64,000 nt of DNA from JACZUI01 sp965216725 (lineage in GTDB: Bacteria; Actinomycetota; Acidimicrobiia; Spongiisociales; ZC4RG35). The notes beneath the pieces are model-generated. The model ran no database searches. It saw only the letters and a list, made by a program, of their open reading frames with translations, and was not told the origin of the DNA. Numbering within the stretch: position 1 is the stretch's first letter; each line of letters begins with the position of its first letter. Location: assembly GCA_965216725.1 (NCBI GenBank), contig CBDCGI010000024.1, positions 45,580-109,579 on the forward strand, given 5' to 3'. A program made the position numbers and the translations under genes. Below are positions 17,190-26,575 of the stretch, one piece after another.

Positions 17190-18350
17190 TCAACGCGAGC
17201 AGTCAACGAAGAAGGTCACGGTTGCCGAACCGACCAGGCCACCCGAATCCATCGCCTCAGCTGTGACCGTGTGAGAGATGGAATCGGGGCACGCCGTAGG
17301 AAACGCGAAAACGGCGCCGTTTCCTGATGTGAGGTATGTCGAACCCTGATACCACTCCACTGCGAGACCCGAGTCGAAGTCGTCGCTCACGGCGGCCACC
17401 AGATCGACAAAGTGGAATGCGGAAGCGCTGGCAAATCTTTGATTCGACACTGGAGCGATCACTACGACCGTTGGAGCCGTGTTGTCCGAGTTGATGGTTG
17501 TGCTCGTGACCGATGTCAGCGTCACGCTGACGGAAGTGGTGGTAGAGGCCCGAGTGGTCGTCGTCTCCGAATCGGGCGACACCGGGGTTGCGATCGTGGT
17601 CGAAGACGAAGCCGACGCGGGAAGTGGACCTGAGGAGATCGAGTCCTCGCCGGTGTCGTCTCCAATCAAACCGGCCGCGGCCAATCCAAGCGCGGCCACG
17701 GCAACGACGACAGCCACCATCCCAGCTATCCGAGGCCAAATGGGACGGGGCTCAGAGGTCTCAGCTTTCGGCAACTCGGCTGAGACCTCCTCCCAGACGG
17801 AGTCATCCAAGTCATCGGGGGCCACAAGGGGGACCAGCCCGGCAAGAGCCTCGTCGCCTTGTTGCCCGGAGCTGGCCACGTCAGCGTATGCCCGGTTGAG
17901 TTGAAGCCGGGCCCCCTCAATCAGATCTGCCGTCTCCGACTCGCCGAGACCCAACAACCTGCCCAGTTCAGACGGAGTCAGCCCTTGTCGGACGCTCAAG
18001 TCGAGGACAGCGCGCGACTTCGGCTCCACAGAGTGGAATGCCGCCATCAGGGGATCGTCCGATACACCATGTAGACGCTTGGCGTCGCGCAGAGTGACGA
18101 TCGCATGGGCCATGGCCACTGCGTAGAGCCAGGGCCGGAAACTGCGAGGCTCGACATCGGCCAGATGGCGAGCGGAGTGGAGAAAGGTTTTTGCGGTGAG
18201 ATCTCTGGCAATTTCTTCACTGCCGGTGACTCGCGCCAGAAAGTCATAGGCCCCGTCGACGTGCTTGGCTTGCAGCACACGAAAGGCGGCATGATCGCCG
18301 CCCTGAGCCGCCGCAACCAGACCCGCATCGGATCGCTTTGAATCGTTCAT
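17190..18350 (-). CDS. ECF sigma-like protein fused to a membrane helix and extracellular Ig-like domain
   Basis: Residues ~8-90 resemble sigma region 2 (LVAAAQGGDHAAFRVLQ...FRPWLYAVA) and ~105-155 resemble region 4 with a helix-turn-helix (LTPSELGRLLGLGESETADL). One strong membrane helix follows (IAGMVAVVVAVAALGLAAAG), then a Ser/Thr-rich linker (~60 residues) and an outside domain ending in Ig-like strands with two Cys. A sigma-like cytoplasmic head tied to an outside sensor would allow direct signal transfer, with no separate anti-sigma factor. Whether it still binds RNA polymerase is unknown; region 2 is weakly conserved. Confidence 0.72.
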   Translation of the reverse strand: MNDSKRSDAGLVAAAQGGDHAAFRVLQAKHVDGAYDFLARVTGSEEIARDLTAKTFLHSARHLADVEPRSFRPWLYAVAMAHAIVTLRDAKRLHGVSDDPLMAAFHSVEPKSRAVLDLSVRQGLTPSELGRLLGLGESETADLIEGARLQLNRAYADVASSGQQGDEALAGLVPLVAPDDLDDSVWEEVSAELPKAETSEPRPIWPRIAGMVAVVVAVAALGLAAAGLIGDDTGEDSISSGPLPASASSSTTIATPVSPDSETTTTRASTTTSVSVTLTSVTSTTINSDNTAPTVVVIAPVSNQRFASASAFHFVDLVAAVSDDFDSGLAVEWYQGSTYLTSGNGAVFAFPTACPDSISHTVTAEAMDSGGLVGSATVTFFVDCSR

Positions 18351-18411
18351 CGGCCCTGGGTCAATTTAGGTTCGGCTTACCTCCAAGCCCGGCAGATCGC
18401 ATCAGAAACGC

Positions 18412-18439
18412 GGAGGAGGGGCCTGTCGGCCCCCCCTCC
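18412..18439 (-). terminator. Candidate terminator after the FtsX-type permease gene
   Basis: An imperfect GC-rich hairpin (GGAGGAGGGGCC / GGCCCCCCCTCC, loop TGTC) starts 22 bases beyond the permease stop. On the minus strand it is followed by GCGTTTCTG, a weak T-tract. Confidence 0.5.
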
Positions 18440-18460
18440 AAGTCTGACCTCTCGATCGAG

Positions 18461-20977
18461 TCACTGGTACGAAATGGCCCGCAGCACGTCCAGGCGAGCG
18501 GCTTTGCGAGCCGGCCCCACTGAAGCGATGACACCGGCCAGGCCCGCCACCACCAACCACATGACTAGTTGCCCGCCCGGAAGAGCGAAGCTGCCAAGGC
18601 CGTCGTCTGCGAGTGAGGCAACCACGCCAAATCCGATCGCCGAGCCGATCGCTACGCCCATCAAGGCGCCGAACAGGGCAACGACGACCGCCTCCCAGCG
18701 AATCATCGACCGTACCTGACGCCTCGACATGCCAATTGCCCGGAGCAATCCGATTTCGCGGGTCCGCTCAACGATCGACAACGCCAGGGTGTTGGCGATA
18801 CCCAGAAGTGCAATCACGAGCGCCAGGCCGAGGAGTCCCGAGAACAGAGACACCAGCTGGTCGATCTGGGCCTCGGCATCGGCGATGAACTCAGACTTGG
18901 TCTCGACTTCGATGTTCGGGAAACTCGCCAGCGCTTCCTCAGAAGCGGCCCTTCCCTCTTCGATGGTGACCCCATCGTCGAGACGTATGAAGGCGATGGC
19001 GATCTGGTCGTCACCGATGTTCGACTCGAACGTCTGCTCCGATATGAGGTAATTGCCAAAGGTCTGATCTTCAAATGTGCCTTCGATCAGGGTGTCCACT
19101 TCGCCGGTTGCTTCGTAGACCACAGTGACCACATCGCCGACCTCCCAGTCGCGGTCTTCGAGAACGTCCGGGTTGACCAGCATTCCGGATCCCAATTCCT
19201 CGATGGGGATCGAAGCCTCCGCGTCGTAGACGGCCGCCACCGTCGCCGGATCCACTCCCGCAACGTTTTGCTCCTGACCTTCGATCTCGAAGACTCCGCC
19301 GCTGACGGCGGACACCGCCGAGAACTCCTCTACTTCGGACAGCTCGTCAACGGCGTTCGGGCTGATCCCAGCCACGAAGTTGGTCGACGTCATCGAAAGG
19401 TCAGCGGGGAACGAGCCCTCGATGCTGTCGGCGACCGAAGCCTGGATCGAGGCGGCAAAGATCGAAACAAATGCCACCAACGCAACACCGATCATCAGAG
19501 CTGAGGCGGTTGATGCCGTCCTGCGGGGCTGTCTGATGGTGTTTTCCCGGGCCAATTTCCCGGTGATCCCGCGGAAAGGAGCCGCGAGCACTCTTGCCGC
19601 CGGAGATGCCACCAAGGGAGCCAGCACAGACATGCCGAGGAAAGCGCCCACGGCCCCGCCGGCCACGAGAGCCAGAGATGCGCCCGACTCAAAAATGAGC
19701 CCGGCGGTGAGCATGCCCGCTCCCACCACGGCGAGCACGGCACCGACTATGGCTCGGGTTCGGAGCGACTTGCGGGTGGTTCTCGCCATCGGCTCCGACA
19801 TGGCCGCAACCGGCGGAATCGCTGCCGCTCGCCGGGCCGGCAGCAGGGCCGAAACCAGAGTGACAACGAATCCGACACTCATTGCCACCACGACGGTGCG
19901 CAGCTCGATTGTGAGCGGGCCGTCGGGAGTGCCGACGCCGATCAGATCGAGACCCTGTTTGAGCAACCCTGCGACACCTATCCCAGCAACGACGCCAATC
20001 GCTGATGCCACGAGCCCCAAAATTGCGGCTTCTATGAGAACGAGCCTTGTCACCTGGGTGCCGGTCGCACCAACGGCTCGCAAGAGAGCCAGCTCACGAA
20101 CTCGCTGAGCCACCGTGATTCGGAAGGTGTTCTGAATCACGAACGCTCCTACGAACACCGCAACGCCGGCGAACGCCAGAAGCGCCGTGCTGAGGAACCC
20201 CAGGGCTTCGGTGAACTCGTCGAGCTGCTCCTGAGTCTGCTGCTCACCGGTCACCACTTCGGCCTCGGCAGGTACCACAGCCTCCAGAGCCGCTATCAGC
20301 TCCTCGTCGCCCACGTTCTCGTCGGCTATCACATCGATGGTGGTGAGCTTGCCCTCCAAGTCGAAAAGCCGTTGTGCCTCCGAAAGCTCGAAGACGGTCA
20401 ATGTGGCGCCAGCGAGGTTGTCCTCGGTGCCAAACGAGGCCAGACCGACAATTGTGAAGGTCTCAGTGCCCCCGATCGTCTGCACGTCGACCGGGTCACC
20501 GACCGCAAATCCATTCGCCTCGGCGGTCGCGATGTCGATTGCCACCTCGCCTTGCGAGGAGGGTGATCTGCCGTTCGTCTCTTCGATGCGGAGCACGTTC
20601 AAGGCGGGCTCTTCGATCCAGGAGAAGCCGAGCGTCGGCGGGCCCTGGCCCCCGATCGGCTCTCCTTCGGCGTCGATCAGCTGGGCAAAGCCATCGACGG
20701 CTCCTGAAGCCTGGCCGACCTCGTCGGCAGCCTCGATTTCTCCTAGGAGCGCCTCGTCGAGATAGGGATCTTCGGCGCCGAAGGCACCGGAATCGGGCCT
20801 CACCGTTGCATCGACACCGGCATACACATCAGTGAAGAGCGTCTCGAATCGGGAGTTGATCGTGTCAGTGAACACAAACGAACCGGCTACAAACGCCACG
20901 CCCAAAACCACTGACAACGCAGTGAGGGTGAAGCGGAGCTTGTTGGCCCTCAGGCCATTCAATGCAGTGCGAAACAT
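18461..20977 (-). CDS. FtsX/MacB-type ABC transporter permease
   Basis: This is an 838-residue permease with two FtsX modules: an N-terminal helix (RFTLTALSVVLGVAFVAGSF), a large extracytoplasmic domain rich in acidic residues, three helices, then a second repeat of the same plan (second outside domain ~520-700, final helices 720-830). It lacks an ATPase domain. Its ATG is one base after the stop of the ATPase gene, so both come from one transcript. Such exporters handle lipoproteins, peptides, antibiotics or cell-wall signals; the two-component genes upstream suggest a response to envelope or peptide stress. Confidence 0.88.
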   Translation of the reverse strand: MFRTALNGLRANKLRFTLTALSVVLGVAFVAGSFVFTDTINSRFETLFTDVYAGVDATVRPDSGAFGAEDPYLDEALLGEIEAADEVGQASGAVDGFAQLIDAEGEPIGGQGPPTLGFSWIEEPALNVLRIEETNGRSPSSQGEVAIDIATAEANGFAVGDPVDVQTIGGTETFTIVGLASFGTEDNLAGATLTVFELSEAQRLFDLEGKLTTIDVIADENVGDEELIAALEAVVPAEAEVVTGEQQTQEQLDEFTEALGFLSTALLAFAGVAVFVGAFVIQNTFRITVAQRVRELALLRAVGATGTQVTRLVLIEAAILGLVASAIGVVAGIGVAGLLKQGLDLIGVGTPDGPLTIELRTVVVAMSVGFVVTLVSALLPARRAAAIPPVAAMSEPMARTTRKSLRTRAIVGAVLAVVGAGMLTAGLIFESGASLALVAGGAVGAFLGMSVLAPLVASPAARVLAAPFRGITGKLARENTIRQPRRTASTASALMIGVALVAFVSIFAASIQASVADSIEGSFPADLSMTSTNFVAGISPNAVDELSEVEEFSAVSAVSGGVFEIEGQEQNVAGVDPATVAAVYDAEASIPIEELGSGMLVNPDVLEDRDWEVGDVVTVVYEATGEVDTLIEGTFEDQTFGNYLISEQTFESNIGDDQIAIAFIRLDDGVTIEEGRAASEEALASFPNIEVETKSEFIADAEAQIDQLVSLFSGLLGLALVIALLGIANTLALSIVERTREIGLLRAIGMSRRQVRSMIRWEAVVVALFGALMGVAIGSAIGFGVVASLADDGLGSFALPGGQLVMWLVVAGLAGVIASVGPARKAARLDVLRAISYQ

Positions 20978-20978
20978 G

Positions 20979-21731
20979 TCAGCCCCCCAACACTTTCATG
21001 TGGTCGATGACCTTGTCCGCAGTTGGGTCGTCCATTTGATCCACCACCTTCCCGTCGGCGAGGAACACGACGCGGTCGGCGTATCCAGCTGCAGTCGGGT
21101 CGTGGGTGACCATGACGATCGTTTGATCCATTTCCCTCACCGCACGGCGCATGAAAGAGAGAAGCTCGTCGCCTGACTTGGAGTCGAGGTTTCCCGAGGG
21201 CTCATCGGCAAAGATGATCTCGGGTCGAGAGACCAACGCTCTGGCTGCAGCTACGCGTTGCTGCTGGCCGCCCGAGAGCTCTGAAGGCCGATGAGAGAGA
21301 CGATCGGCCAGGCCCACCGTCTCCACTACGCGGTCAAACCACTCTCGGTCCGGCTCGCCACCGGCGATTGAGATCGGAAGGAGGATGTTCTCCTCCGCGC
21401 TGAGAGTCGGTATCAGATTGAAGGCTTGGAACACGAAGCCGACCTTCTCCCGGCGGAGCATCGTCAGTTTGCGATCGCTCAGGGTTCCAAGTTCGACATC
21501 GCCAATGAAAGCCTGACCGCCGTCGAGGCTGTCGAGCCCAGCCAGCGTGTGGAGCAATGTCGACTTGCCTGAGCCCGACGGGCCCATGATCGCCGTGAAC
21601 CGGCCCATTTCGAACCCCACGTCGACTCCGTCGAGCGCCCTCACTGAGGCCTCACCAACTCCGTAAACCTTTACTCCGCCTTCCATTCGGGCTTCTACAC
21701 CCAGGGCGACCTTTTCCGGTGCCAGCGTCAT
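20979..21731 (-). CDS. LolD/MacB-type ABC transporter ATPase
   Basis: I chose ATG 21731 because AAGGAG precedes it; the longer frame has no family similarity. All ABC motifs are present: Walker A GPSGSGKST, Q-loop FVFQAFNL, signature LSGGQQQRVAAARAL, Walker B IIFADEPSGNLD and the switch His (VMVTHD). The spacing is typical of the LolD/MacB subfamily, which powers FtsX-type permeases. The permease gene follows after one base, and a NarL-type two-component system lies upstream on the same strand. Confidence 0.93.
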   Translation of the reverse strand: MTLAPEKVALGVEARMEGGVKVYGVGEASVRALDGVDVGFEMGRFTAIMGPSGSGKSTLLHTLAGLDSLDGGQAFIGDVELGTLSDRKLTMLRREKVGFVFQAFNLIPTLSAEENILLPISIAGGEPDREWFDRVVETVGLADRLSHRPSELSGGQQQRVAAARALVSRPEIIFADEPSGNLDSKSGDELLSFMRRAVREMDQTIVMVTHDPTAAGYADRVVFLADGKVVDQMDDPTADKVIDHMKVLGG

Positions 21732-21917
21732 GTTTCTTCTCCTTGTGTCTCGCTGGTGACATCGTCGGCGAAGAGGCCGCTTCACGCATCGGGCGGGAGA
21801 AGGTTCCCGGGTCGGCCGAAGTGACGACACCACTTGGGGCCGTCTCATACTCAGGGATGAGGGGCATCGGACCCGAACGGCGGGGAGCTATGGAGTCCGT
21901 GACACTCTGAGGTGGTG

Positions 21918-22568
21918 TCAGGACCCTGGTTTCACCAACCCCGACTCGTAGGCAACCACGACGGCTTGCACCCGATCACGCAGATGAAGCTTGGTCAAGA
22001 CGTGGGAGACATGTGTTTTGACCGTGGTTTCGGAGACAAACAACTCTTCAGCGATCTCGGCATTGGACAACCCGCGGGCAACCTGAGACAACACCTCCAG
22101 TTCCCGTTCCGTCAAGTCGTCAAGACCCCTGACCTTTGTCTCTTCGGGCCTCTTGGCGAATTCGCCGATGAGCCGCTTCGTCACCGACGGTGCGATGAGG
22201 GCCTCACCGGAGGCGACCACTCGAATCGCCTGAACCAGCTGCTCGGCCCCGGCGTCCTTGAGCAGGAACCCACTTGCGCCTGCCCGAAGGGCCCCGTAGA
22301 CGTAGTCGTCGAGGTCGAACGTGGTGAGGACGATGACCTTCGACTCCGGATTCTTGGTGGTGAGCTCGTGGGTCGCGGCGAGGCCGTCCATAACAGGCAT
22401 GCGAACGTCCATGAGCACGACATCGGGTTTCTCCCGGCCGGCCACCCGGACCGCTTCGGTACCGTCGGCCGCCTCTCCCACCACCTGGATGTCGACTTCA
22501 GATTCCAGAATCAGACGAAGCCCAGACCGGACCATCGACTGGTCGTCGGCGATGAGAACCGTGATCAC
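21918..22568 (-). CDS. NarL/LuxR-family response regulator
   Basis: The receiver domain has the acidic pocket (ADDQ), the phospho-acceptor Asp in VLMDVRMPVMDG and the conserved Lys in LLKDAG. The C-terminal DNA-binding domain carries LTERELEVLSQVARGLSNAE and the recognition helix SETTVKTHVSHVLTKL. It begins within the last four bases of the kinase gene. It probably controls the ABC exporter genes 186 bases downstream on the same strand, as is common for such arrangements. Confidence 0.93.
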   Translation of the reverse strand: MITVLIADDQSMVRSGLRLILESEVDIQVVGEAADGTEAVRVAGREKPDVVLMDVRMPVMDGLAATHELTTKNPESKVIVLTTFDLDDYVYGALRAGASGFLLKDAGAEQLVQAIRVVASGEALIAPSVTKRLIGEFAKRPEETKVRGLDDLTERELEVLSQVARGLSNAEIAEELFVSETTVKTHVSHVLTKLHLRDRVQAVVVAYESGLVKPGS

Positions 22569-23746
22569 GACTCGTAGGGGATCACGGCGTGAACTCTGTA
22601 GCCGCCGCCAGGGCCTGGACCGGCCGCGAGCGTCCCGCCGAGAACTGCCACCCGCTCCTTCATTCCCACCAAACCGTGACCACCCCCATTGCTCGAATTG
22701 GCAGCGCTGCCTCGCCCGTCGTCCACCACCAGCAGGTCAAGCGAATCGTCCCCGTAGGTCACCTTCACTTGAGCGCTGACGTCGGGACCACCGTGACGAG
22801 CGGTGTTGGTCAGGGATTCTTGAATCAACCGGAAGGCCGAGAGCTCGACACTCTCGGGCAAAGGCCGCACAGACCCGCTCATTTCGACGTCAACCGCGAG
22901 CCCCGCCGCCTCCATCTGATCGACGAGGACCGACAGGTCACCGAGGTTGGGCAGCGGCGTGAGGTCGGACCCATCCTGGTTCTCGTCTCGGAGCAAACCT
23001 ACGAGGCGGCGCATCTCTGCGAGGGCGGAATGCCCGGCCTCCTTGATGGTGTCGAGCGCCTCGACGATTCGGGCGTCCGAGCCGTCGGCAACGCGGCGGG
23101 CACCTTCAGCCTGGATGGTCATCACCGTCATCTGGTGGGCGACGACATCATGGAGCTCTCTGGCGATTCTGGCCCGCTCCTCCGTTACCGCACGCTGGGC
23201 TCTCTCTTCTCGCTCCTTTTCCGCTCGCTCGGCTCGCCTCTCGAGCTCTTCAACGCGAAGCCTTCTTTCGTGAATCTCACGGCCCAGCAACAAGGGAGTG
23301 AGTGTGGCGATGAGGGTGTAGAAGATGGCGCCAGTATGGACCGAGTCCAATACGGCGATGCCGACAGCAGTCCAGCCCACGAGAATGGCCGAGCTAACGC
23401 CTCCGATAAGCAGGGAGGTCCTCCTGTCCAGCTCGACCCCGATGGTGTAGAAGACCACCCCGACCGCGAAAGCCGCCGGTGTATCCGGGTAATCGAGACC
23501 ACGATCGACGATCCAGGATCCGAGAACCACTACGAACACAGGAATCGGATAGACCCGTCGCAACACTAAGGGCGCGGCCATCGAAACGATGAGGAGGAAG
23601 TGGAGAGCGTCTTCTTCTCTACTGAAGATGACCTCCGAGGATTCGACCAAGTCAATCCTGCCTATCAGGCCCAATACCAGCACGACGGCAGCGACCAGCG
23701 CATCAAACAGCAGCTGGCGGTTTGTGAGCTTCTCCCAGGGTTTCAC
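22565..23746 (-). CDS. DesK/NarL-type sensor histidine kinase
   Basis: Four or five membrane helices form the N-terminal ~150 residues, then a coiled coil (RVEELERRAERAEKEREERA), the HisKA_3 phosphorylation motif RELHDVVAHQ and an HATPase domain (LTNTARHGG, VDDGRGSA, GHGLVGMKERV). I chose GTG 23746; TTG 23770 would add eight residues. It overlaps its response-regulator gene by four bases. It has no large outside domain, so it likely senses within the membrane, possibly through the neighbouring ABC exporter. Confidence 0.88.
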   Translation of the reverse strand: MKPWEKLTNRQLLFDALVAAVVLVLGLIGRIDLVESSEVIFSREEDALHFLLIVSMAAPLVLRRVYPIPVFVVVLGSWIVDRGLDYPDTPAAFAVGVVFYTIGVELDRRTSLLIGGVSSAILVGWTAVGIAVLDSVHTGAIFYTLIATLTPLLLGREIHERRLRVEELERRAERAEKEREERAQRAVTEERARIARELHDVVAHQMTVMTIQAEGARRVADGSDARIVEALDTIKEAGHSALAEMRRLVGLLRDENQDGSDLTPLPNLGDLSVLVDQMEAAGLAVDVEMSGSVRPLPESVELSAFRLIQESLTNTARHGGPDVSAQVKVTYGDDSLDLLVVDDGRGSAANSSNGGGHGLVGMKERVAVLGGTLAAGPGPGGGYRVHAVIPYES

Positions 23747-23857
23747 AAAGAGGATTTTACGACCGCACAAGCGCGATCACGTCGGCCGCAGGGAGGATCG
23801 GGCCCTCCTGCTCGCGGATGAGACACGCACAGCGTCCAGCCTCCCTACAGTCAGACG

Positions 23858-24292
23858 ATGCGGAAAATGGCCCGTGACAGGGCGATCGAGTTCCTCCAGG
23901 TCGGCACTCGAACCGGGAAACTGAGCACGGTGCGCGACGATCGCCGGCCACACGTGACGCCGGTCTGGTTCGTCGTCGACGACGGTGGCATCGTCTTCAA
24001 CACGTGGCACACCTCGGTGAAGGCGCGCAACCTGATCCGAGAGGGTCGAGCCGCAATGGTGGTCGACGACGACCGACCACCGTTCGCATACGTCATGGTG
24101 GAGGGTGGGGTGACCATCTCCGAGGATCTGACGGAAGTGGTGAGGGTGGCGACCCTCATCGGCGCCCGGTACATGGGCGACAATCGTGCGGAGGAGTTCG
24201 GCCGGAGGAACGGTGTCGCCGGTGAGCTTCTGATCCGGATGGCGTTCGAGCGGATCGTTGCCCACGAGAACGTTGCCGGCTACGAGTCTTAG
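23858..24292 (+). CDS. PPOX-class F420-dependent oxidoreductase-like protein
   Basis: This is a 144-residue split beta-barrel protein: GTRTGKLSTVRDDRRPHVTP, VWFVVDDGGIVFNTW and VKARNLIREGRAAMVVDD are the typical segments of PPOX-type flavin/F420 enzymes. Family members reduce small molecules such as biliverdin analogues or quinones with F420H2. It is the second deazaflavin-type protein in the window, supporting an F420-producing host. It diverges from the kinase gene. Confidence 0.85.
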   Translation: MRKMARDRAIEFLQVGTRTGKLSTVRDDRRPHVTPVWFVVDDGGIVFNTWHTSVKARNLIREGRAAMVVDDDRPPFAYVMVEGGVTISEDLTEVVRVATLIGARYMGDNRAEEFGRRNGVAGELLIRMAFERIVAHENVAGYES

Positions 24293-24380
24293 CGAGGGGC
24301 GGCCAGAGGCGTACTGAGCCGAGGAAGCGGGCTAGCTTTCGACCGGGTACCACCGTCAGCGCGGGCCGCAAAGGAACCTC

Positions 24381-26492
24381 TTGAGTAATCGCAATCTTGT
24401 CGTCGGAATCGGCGTGATCGCTGGGCTCATCGCCGTAATCGCCTTTGTCATGAGCCGGGACTCGAATGCCCCGATCGCTGCAGACACCACCCTGCCCCAC
24501 CAAGTCGCTACCACCAACGGCGTTCCGTTGGTCGAGGCCTCGTCTCAGGTCCCACCACTCGATTGCACCGAGTTGATCACGACTGAGGAGATGTTTTCGG
24601 CGCTCGGGGCCGACGAGGATCCGAGCATCGTCGACGGCGCTTCGGGATCGACGCGGGGTGAGATCTGCCGCCAAACACTGGCGAAAGGAGAGGATTGGTT
24701 TGTCGAGATAAGTCCAGGTGGTCCGGTCGATTTCGAGCCGAACTCCACACTGTTGGGTGTGGTGGGAGAGCCCGTCACCGAGGCGGGAGATGAGGCGCGC
24801 TGGTTCGGGGGCGAGGAGGCCGACGGAAGAGGCGCCTGGGGAGTCCTGGCTGTCAAACAGGCCAGCCAACACGGTCGCATCTATTTCAGGATTTTCCTGG
24901 GCAGACCCGACCTCCAGTCCGCCGAGCAACTGGCCAAAGCGATTGATTTGGCCCTCATGGCCGTTCCCCGTTTCCCTGGCGTGGAGGTGGAGACACCAGC
25001 CGTGCCGGTTCCCGAGATTGTCAGATTCACAGAGGAGCCTGCTGACACGTCGAGCCTCGGGCTCGATTCTTTCCTGCTCGCTGGCGAGGCGAGTGGTGTC
25101 TGGACCAGAGGCGAGGGCCTGATTGCGATGCTCGATGCGATGAGCGACGAGAACAAACTGGCTTCGACACTCGGTGGCGTGGACCTGGTCGAGGAGTCTG
25201 GTTCCCTGTTGATCATGATGGCCCGGTCCTACATACAGAACGGTGACGATCCAGAGCTGCAGACCGAGATAGCCGACCTGCTCGATGAGCTGACCATTTC
25301 AGATGAGGAGCTCGCCGACCGCACCAGCGCAGGTTCTGGCACCGGCCTTCTGCTTTCGCTGATGACATTCGCTGAGGAAGATCCCTGCGCCGACCCGGAG
25401 GCAGGCTGTCTGGAGATTCAGCCTCTGCCCCCGATTCCCGGCGTCCCTGACGAGAAGTACGTGCTTTATTCGCCACTCGATGACAGCGAGTGGAGTGGAC
25501 GTCACGTTGAGATAGTCAAGAGGGCAATCATCGAGACTGCCCGTAAATACGAACCTCTCGGTGAAATGCCGACAGTCGCCGTACACCTCGAAGCCGGATT
25601 CGGCCTGCTTCACGTCGACTCGGGCCGAAACGACTGCAAGGTCCATATGTACGAGAACATTGCAGAGCAGCTCGCGGGTGACGGCCAGCAGTTCCAACAA
25701 CTCGTGGCACGCGAAATGGCCTATTGCTTCCTGGCGACCGAGTTCAGGGCCCTGATAGCGCCAGACCCAGCCGCCGCCTCGTGGTGGGTGAAGGGGATGG
25801 CCACCTATCTGAGTGGCCACGTGTATCCGGCTGCAAACGCTGAGCACGTCAACTTGCCGGCGGGTCTCGCCAAAATCGAACTGTCGTCCACTCTGGGCGA
25901 TCGCAGCGTGACCAACTGGGTGTTCTTCGAGTATCTGCACTCCGAGCTAGGAGTGGAGGGGAATCTGGCAACAATCAGCGGTTTTCCACCTGGTGGGAAT
26001 CACCTGGCTGCACTCGCCGCCTACTCCGACACGCCGGACCAATTCCATGGGTTCGAGCTGGCCCTCACCGACTCCAACGTCAGTGATCTCGGGCCGGGCA
26101 CCGTTCCCTACGAACCCCGCTCTTGGGACCTGAACGTCTTTGTCCCGGTGGAAGCGACATTCGCCGTACCCGCGTTCGGCGTGCGTCGGATTCGAGTCGA
26201 GGTGGCCGACGGGAAACTCGCTTGCTTCGAGACTTCTGCGAGCGGTGATCTCCGGTCTTCTTGGCGCGCTGGACCGCCAGGCGAACCCGGCGATTGGTCG
26301 GGAGACGATCCGCCCTTCCTGGAGGGTGAGCAGACCTTGGTCGTCACCACTCTGGAATCCGACGTTTCCTTCACACTGTTGGTGACCGAGGTCGTCGAAG
26401 ATGGCGACTGCGGAGAAGATCCGGTGCCAACTCCAACCACTCTCGGGGACTGCGGAGGGTGCCCACCATCTCAGTACTTCTATAGCGACTGA
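24381..26492 (+). CDS. Anchored extracytoplasmic protein with a degenerate metallopeptidase motif
   Basis: An N-terminal helix (LVVGIGVIAGLIAVIAFVM) anchors or exports this 703-residue protein. The start is TTG 24381 behind AAAGGAACC. The middle part (~420-490) resembles gluzincin peptidases, but the HExxH position reads REMAY and the downstream W-x-x-E-G-x-A-x-Y reads WWVKGMATYL, so zinc ligands and the catalytic Glu are lost. Several Cys pairs suggest disulfides. The C-terminus is a beta-rich domain ending in a Cys-Gly-rich tail. It is probably a binding protein derived from a peptidase; the partner is unknown. Confidence 0.6.
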   Translation: MSNRNLVVGIGVIAGLIAVIAFVMSRDSNAPIAADTTLPHQVATTNGVPLVEASSQVPPLDCTELITTEEMFSALGADEDPSIVDGASGSTRGEICRQTLAKGEDWFVEISPGGPVDFEPNSTLLGVVGEPVTEAGDEARWFGGEEADGRGAWGVLAVKQASQHGRIYFRIFLGRPDLQSAEQLAKAIDLALMAVPRFPGVEVETPAVPVPEIVRFTEEPADTSSLGLDSFLLAGEASGVWTRGEGLIAMLDAMSDENKLASTLGGVDLVEESGSLLIMMARSYIQNGDDPELQTEIADLLDELTISDEELADRTSAGSGTGLLLSLMTFAEEDPCADPEAGCLEIQPLPPIPGVPDEKYVLYSPLDDSEWSGRHVEIVKRAIIETARKYEPLGEMPTVAVHLEAGFGLLHVDSGRNDCKVHMYENIAEQLAGDGQQFQQLVAREMAYCFLATEFRALIAPDPAAASWWVKGMATYLSGHVYPAANAEHVNLPAGLAKIELSSTLGDRSVTNWVFFEYLHSELGVEGNLATISGFPPGGNHLAALAAYSDTPDQFHGFELALTDSNVSDLGPGTVPYEPRSWDLNVFVPVEATFAVPAFGVRRIRVEVADGKLACFETSASGDLRSSWRAGPPGEPGDWSGDDPPFLEGEQTLVVTTLESDVSFTLLVTEVVEDGDCGEDPVPTPTTLGDCGGCPPSQYFYSD

Positions 26493-26518
26493 ACTCAGTG
26501 CCGGGTGCCACAAAAGAT

Positions 26519-26555
26519 GTCGCCCGTCCAGCGACCAGAATGCCGGACGGGCGAC
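26519..26555. terminator. Hairpin terminator between convergent genes
   Basis: GTCGCCCGTCC (26519-26529) pairs perfectly with 26545-26555 across a 15-base loop. It sits between the convergent stops at 26492 and 26576. Read on the minus strand it is followed by ATCTTTTGTG, so it best serves the minus-strand gene; it could also stop the plus-strand transcript. Confidence 0.7.
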
Positions 26556-26575
26556 TACAGGCAGAACGGTGGGAT

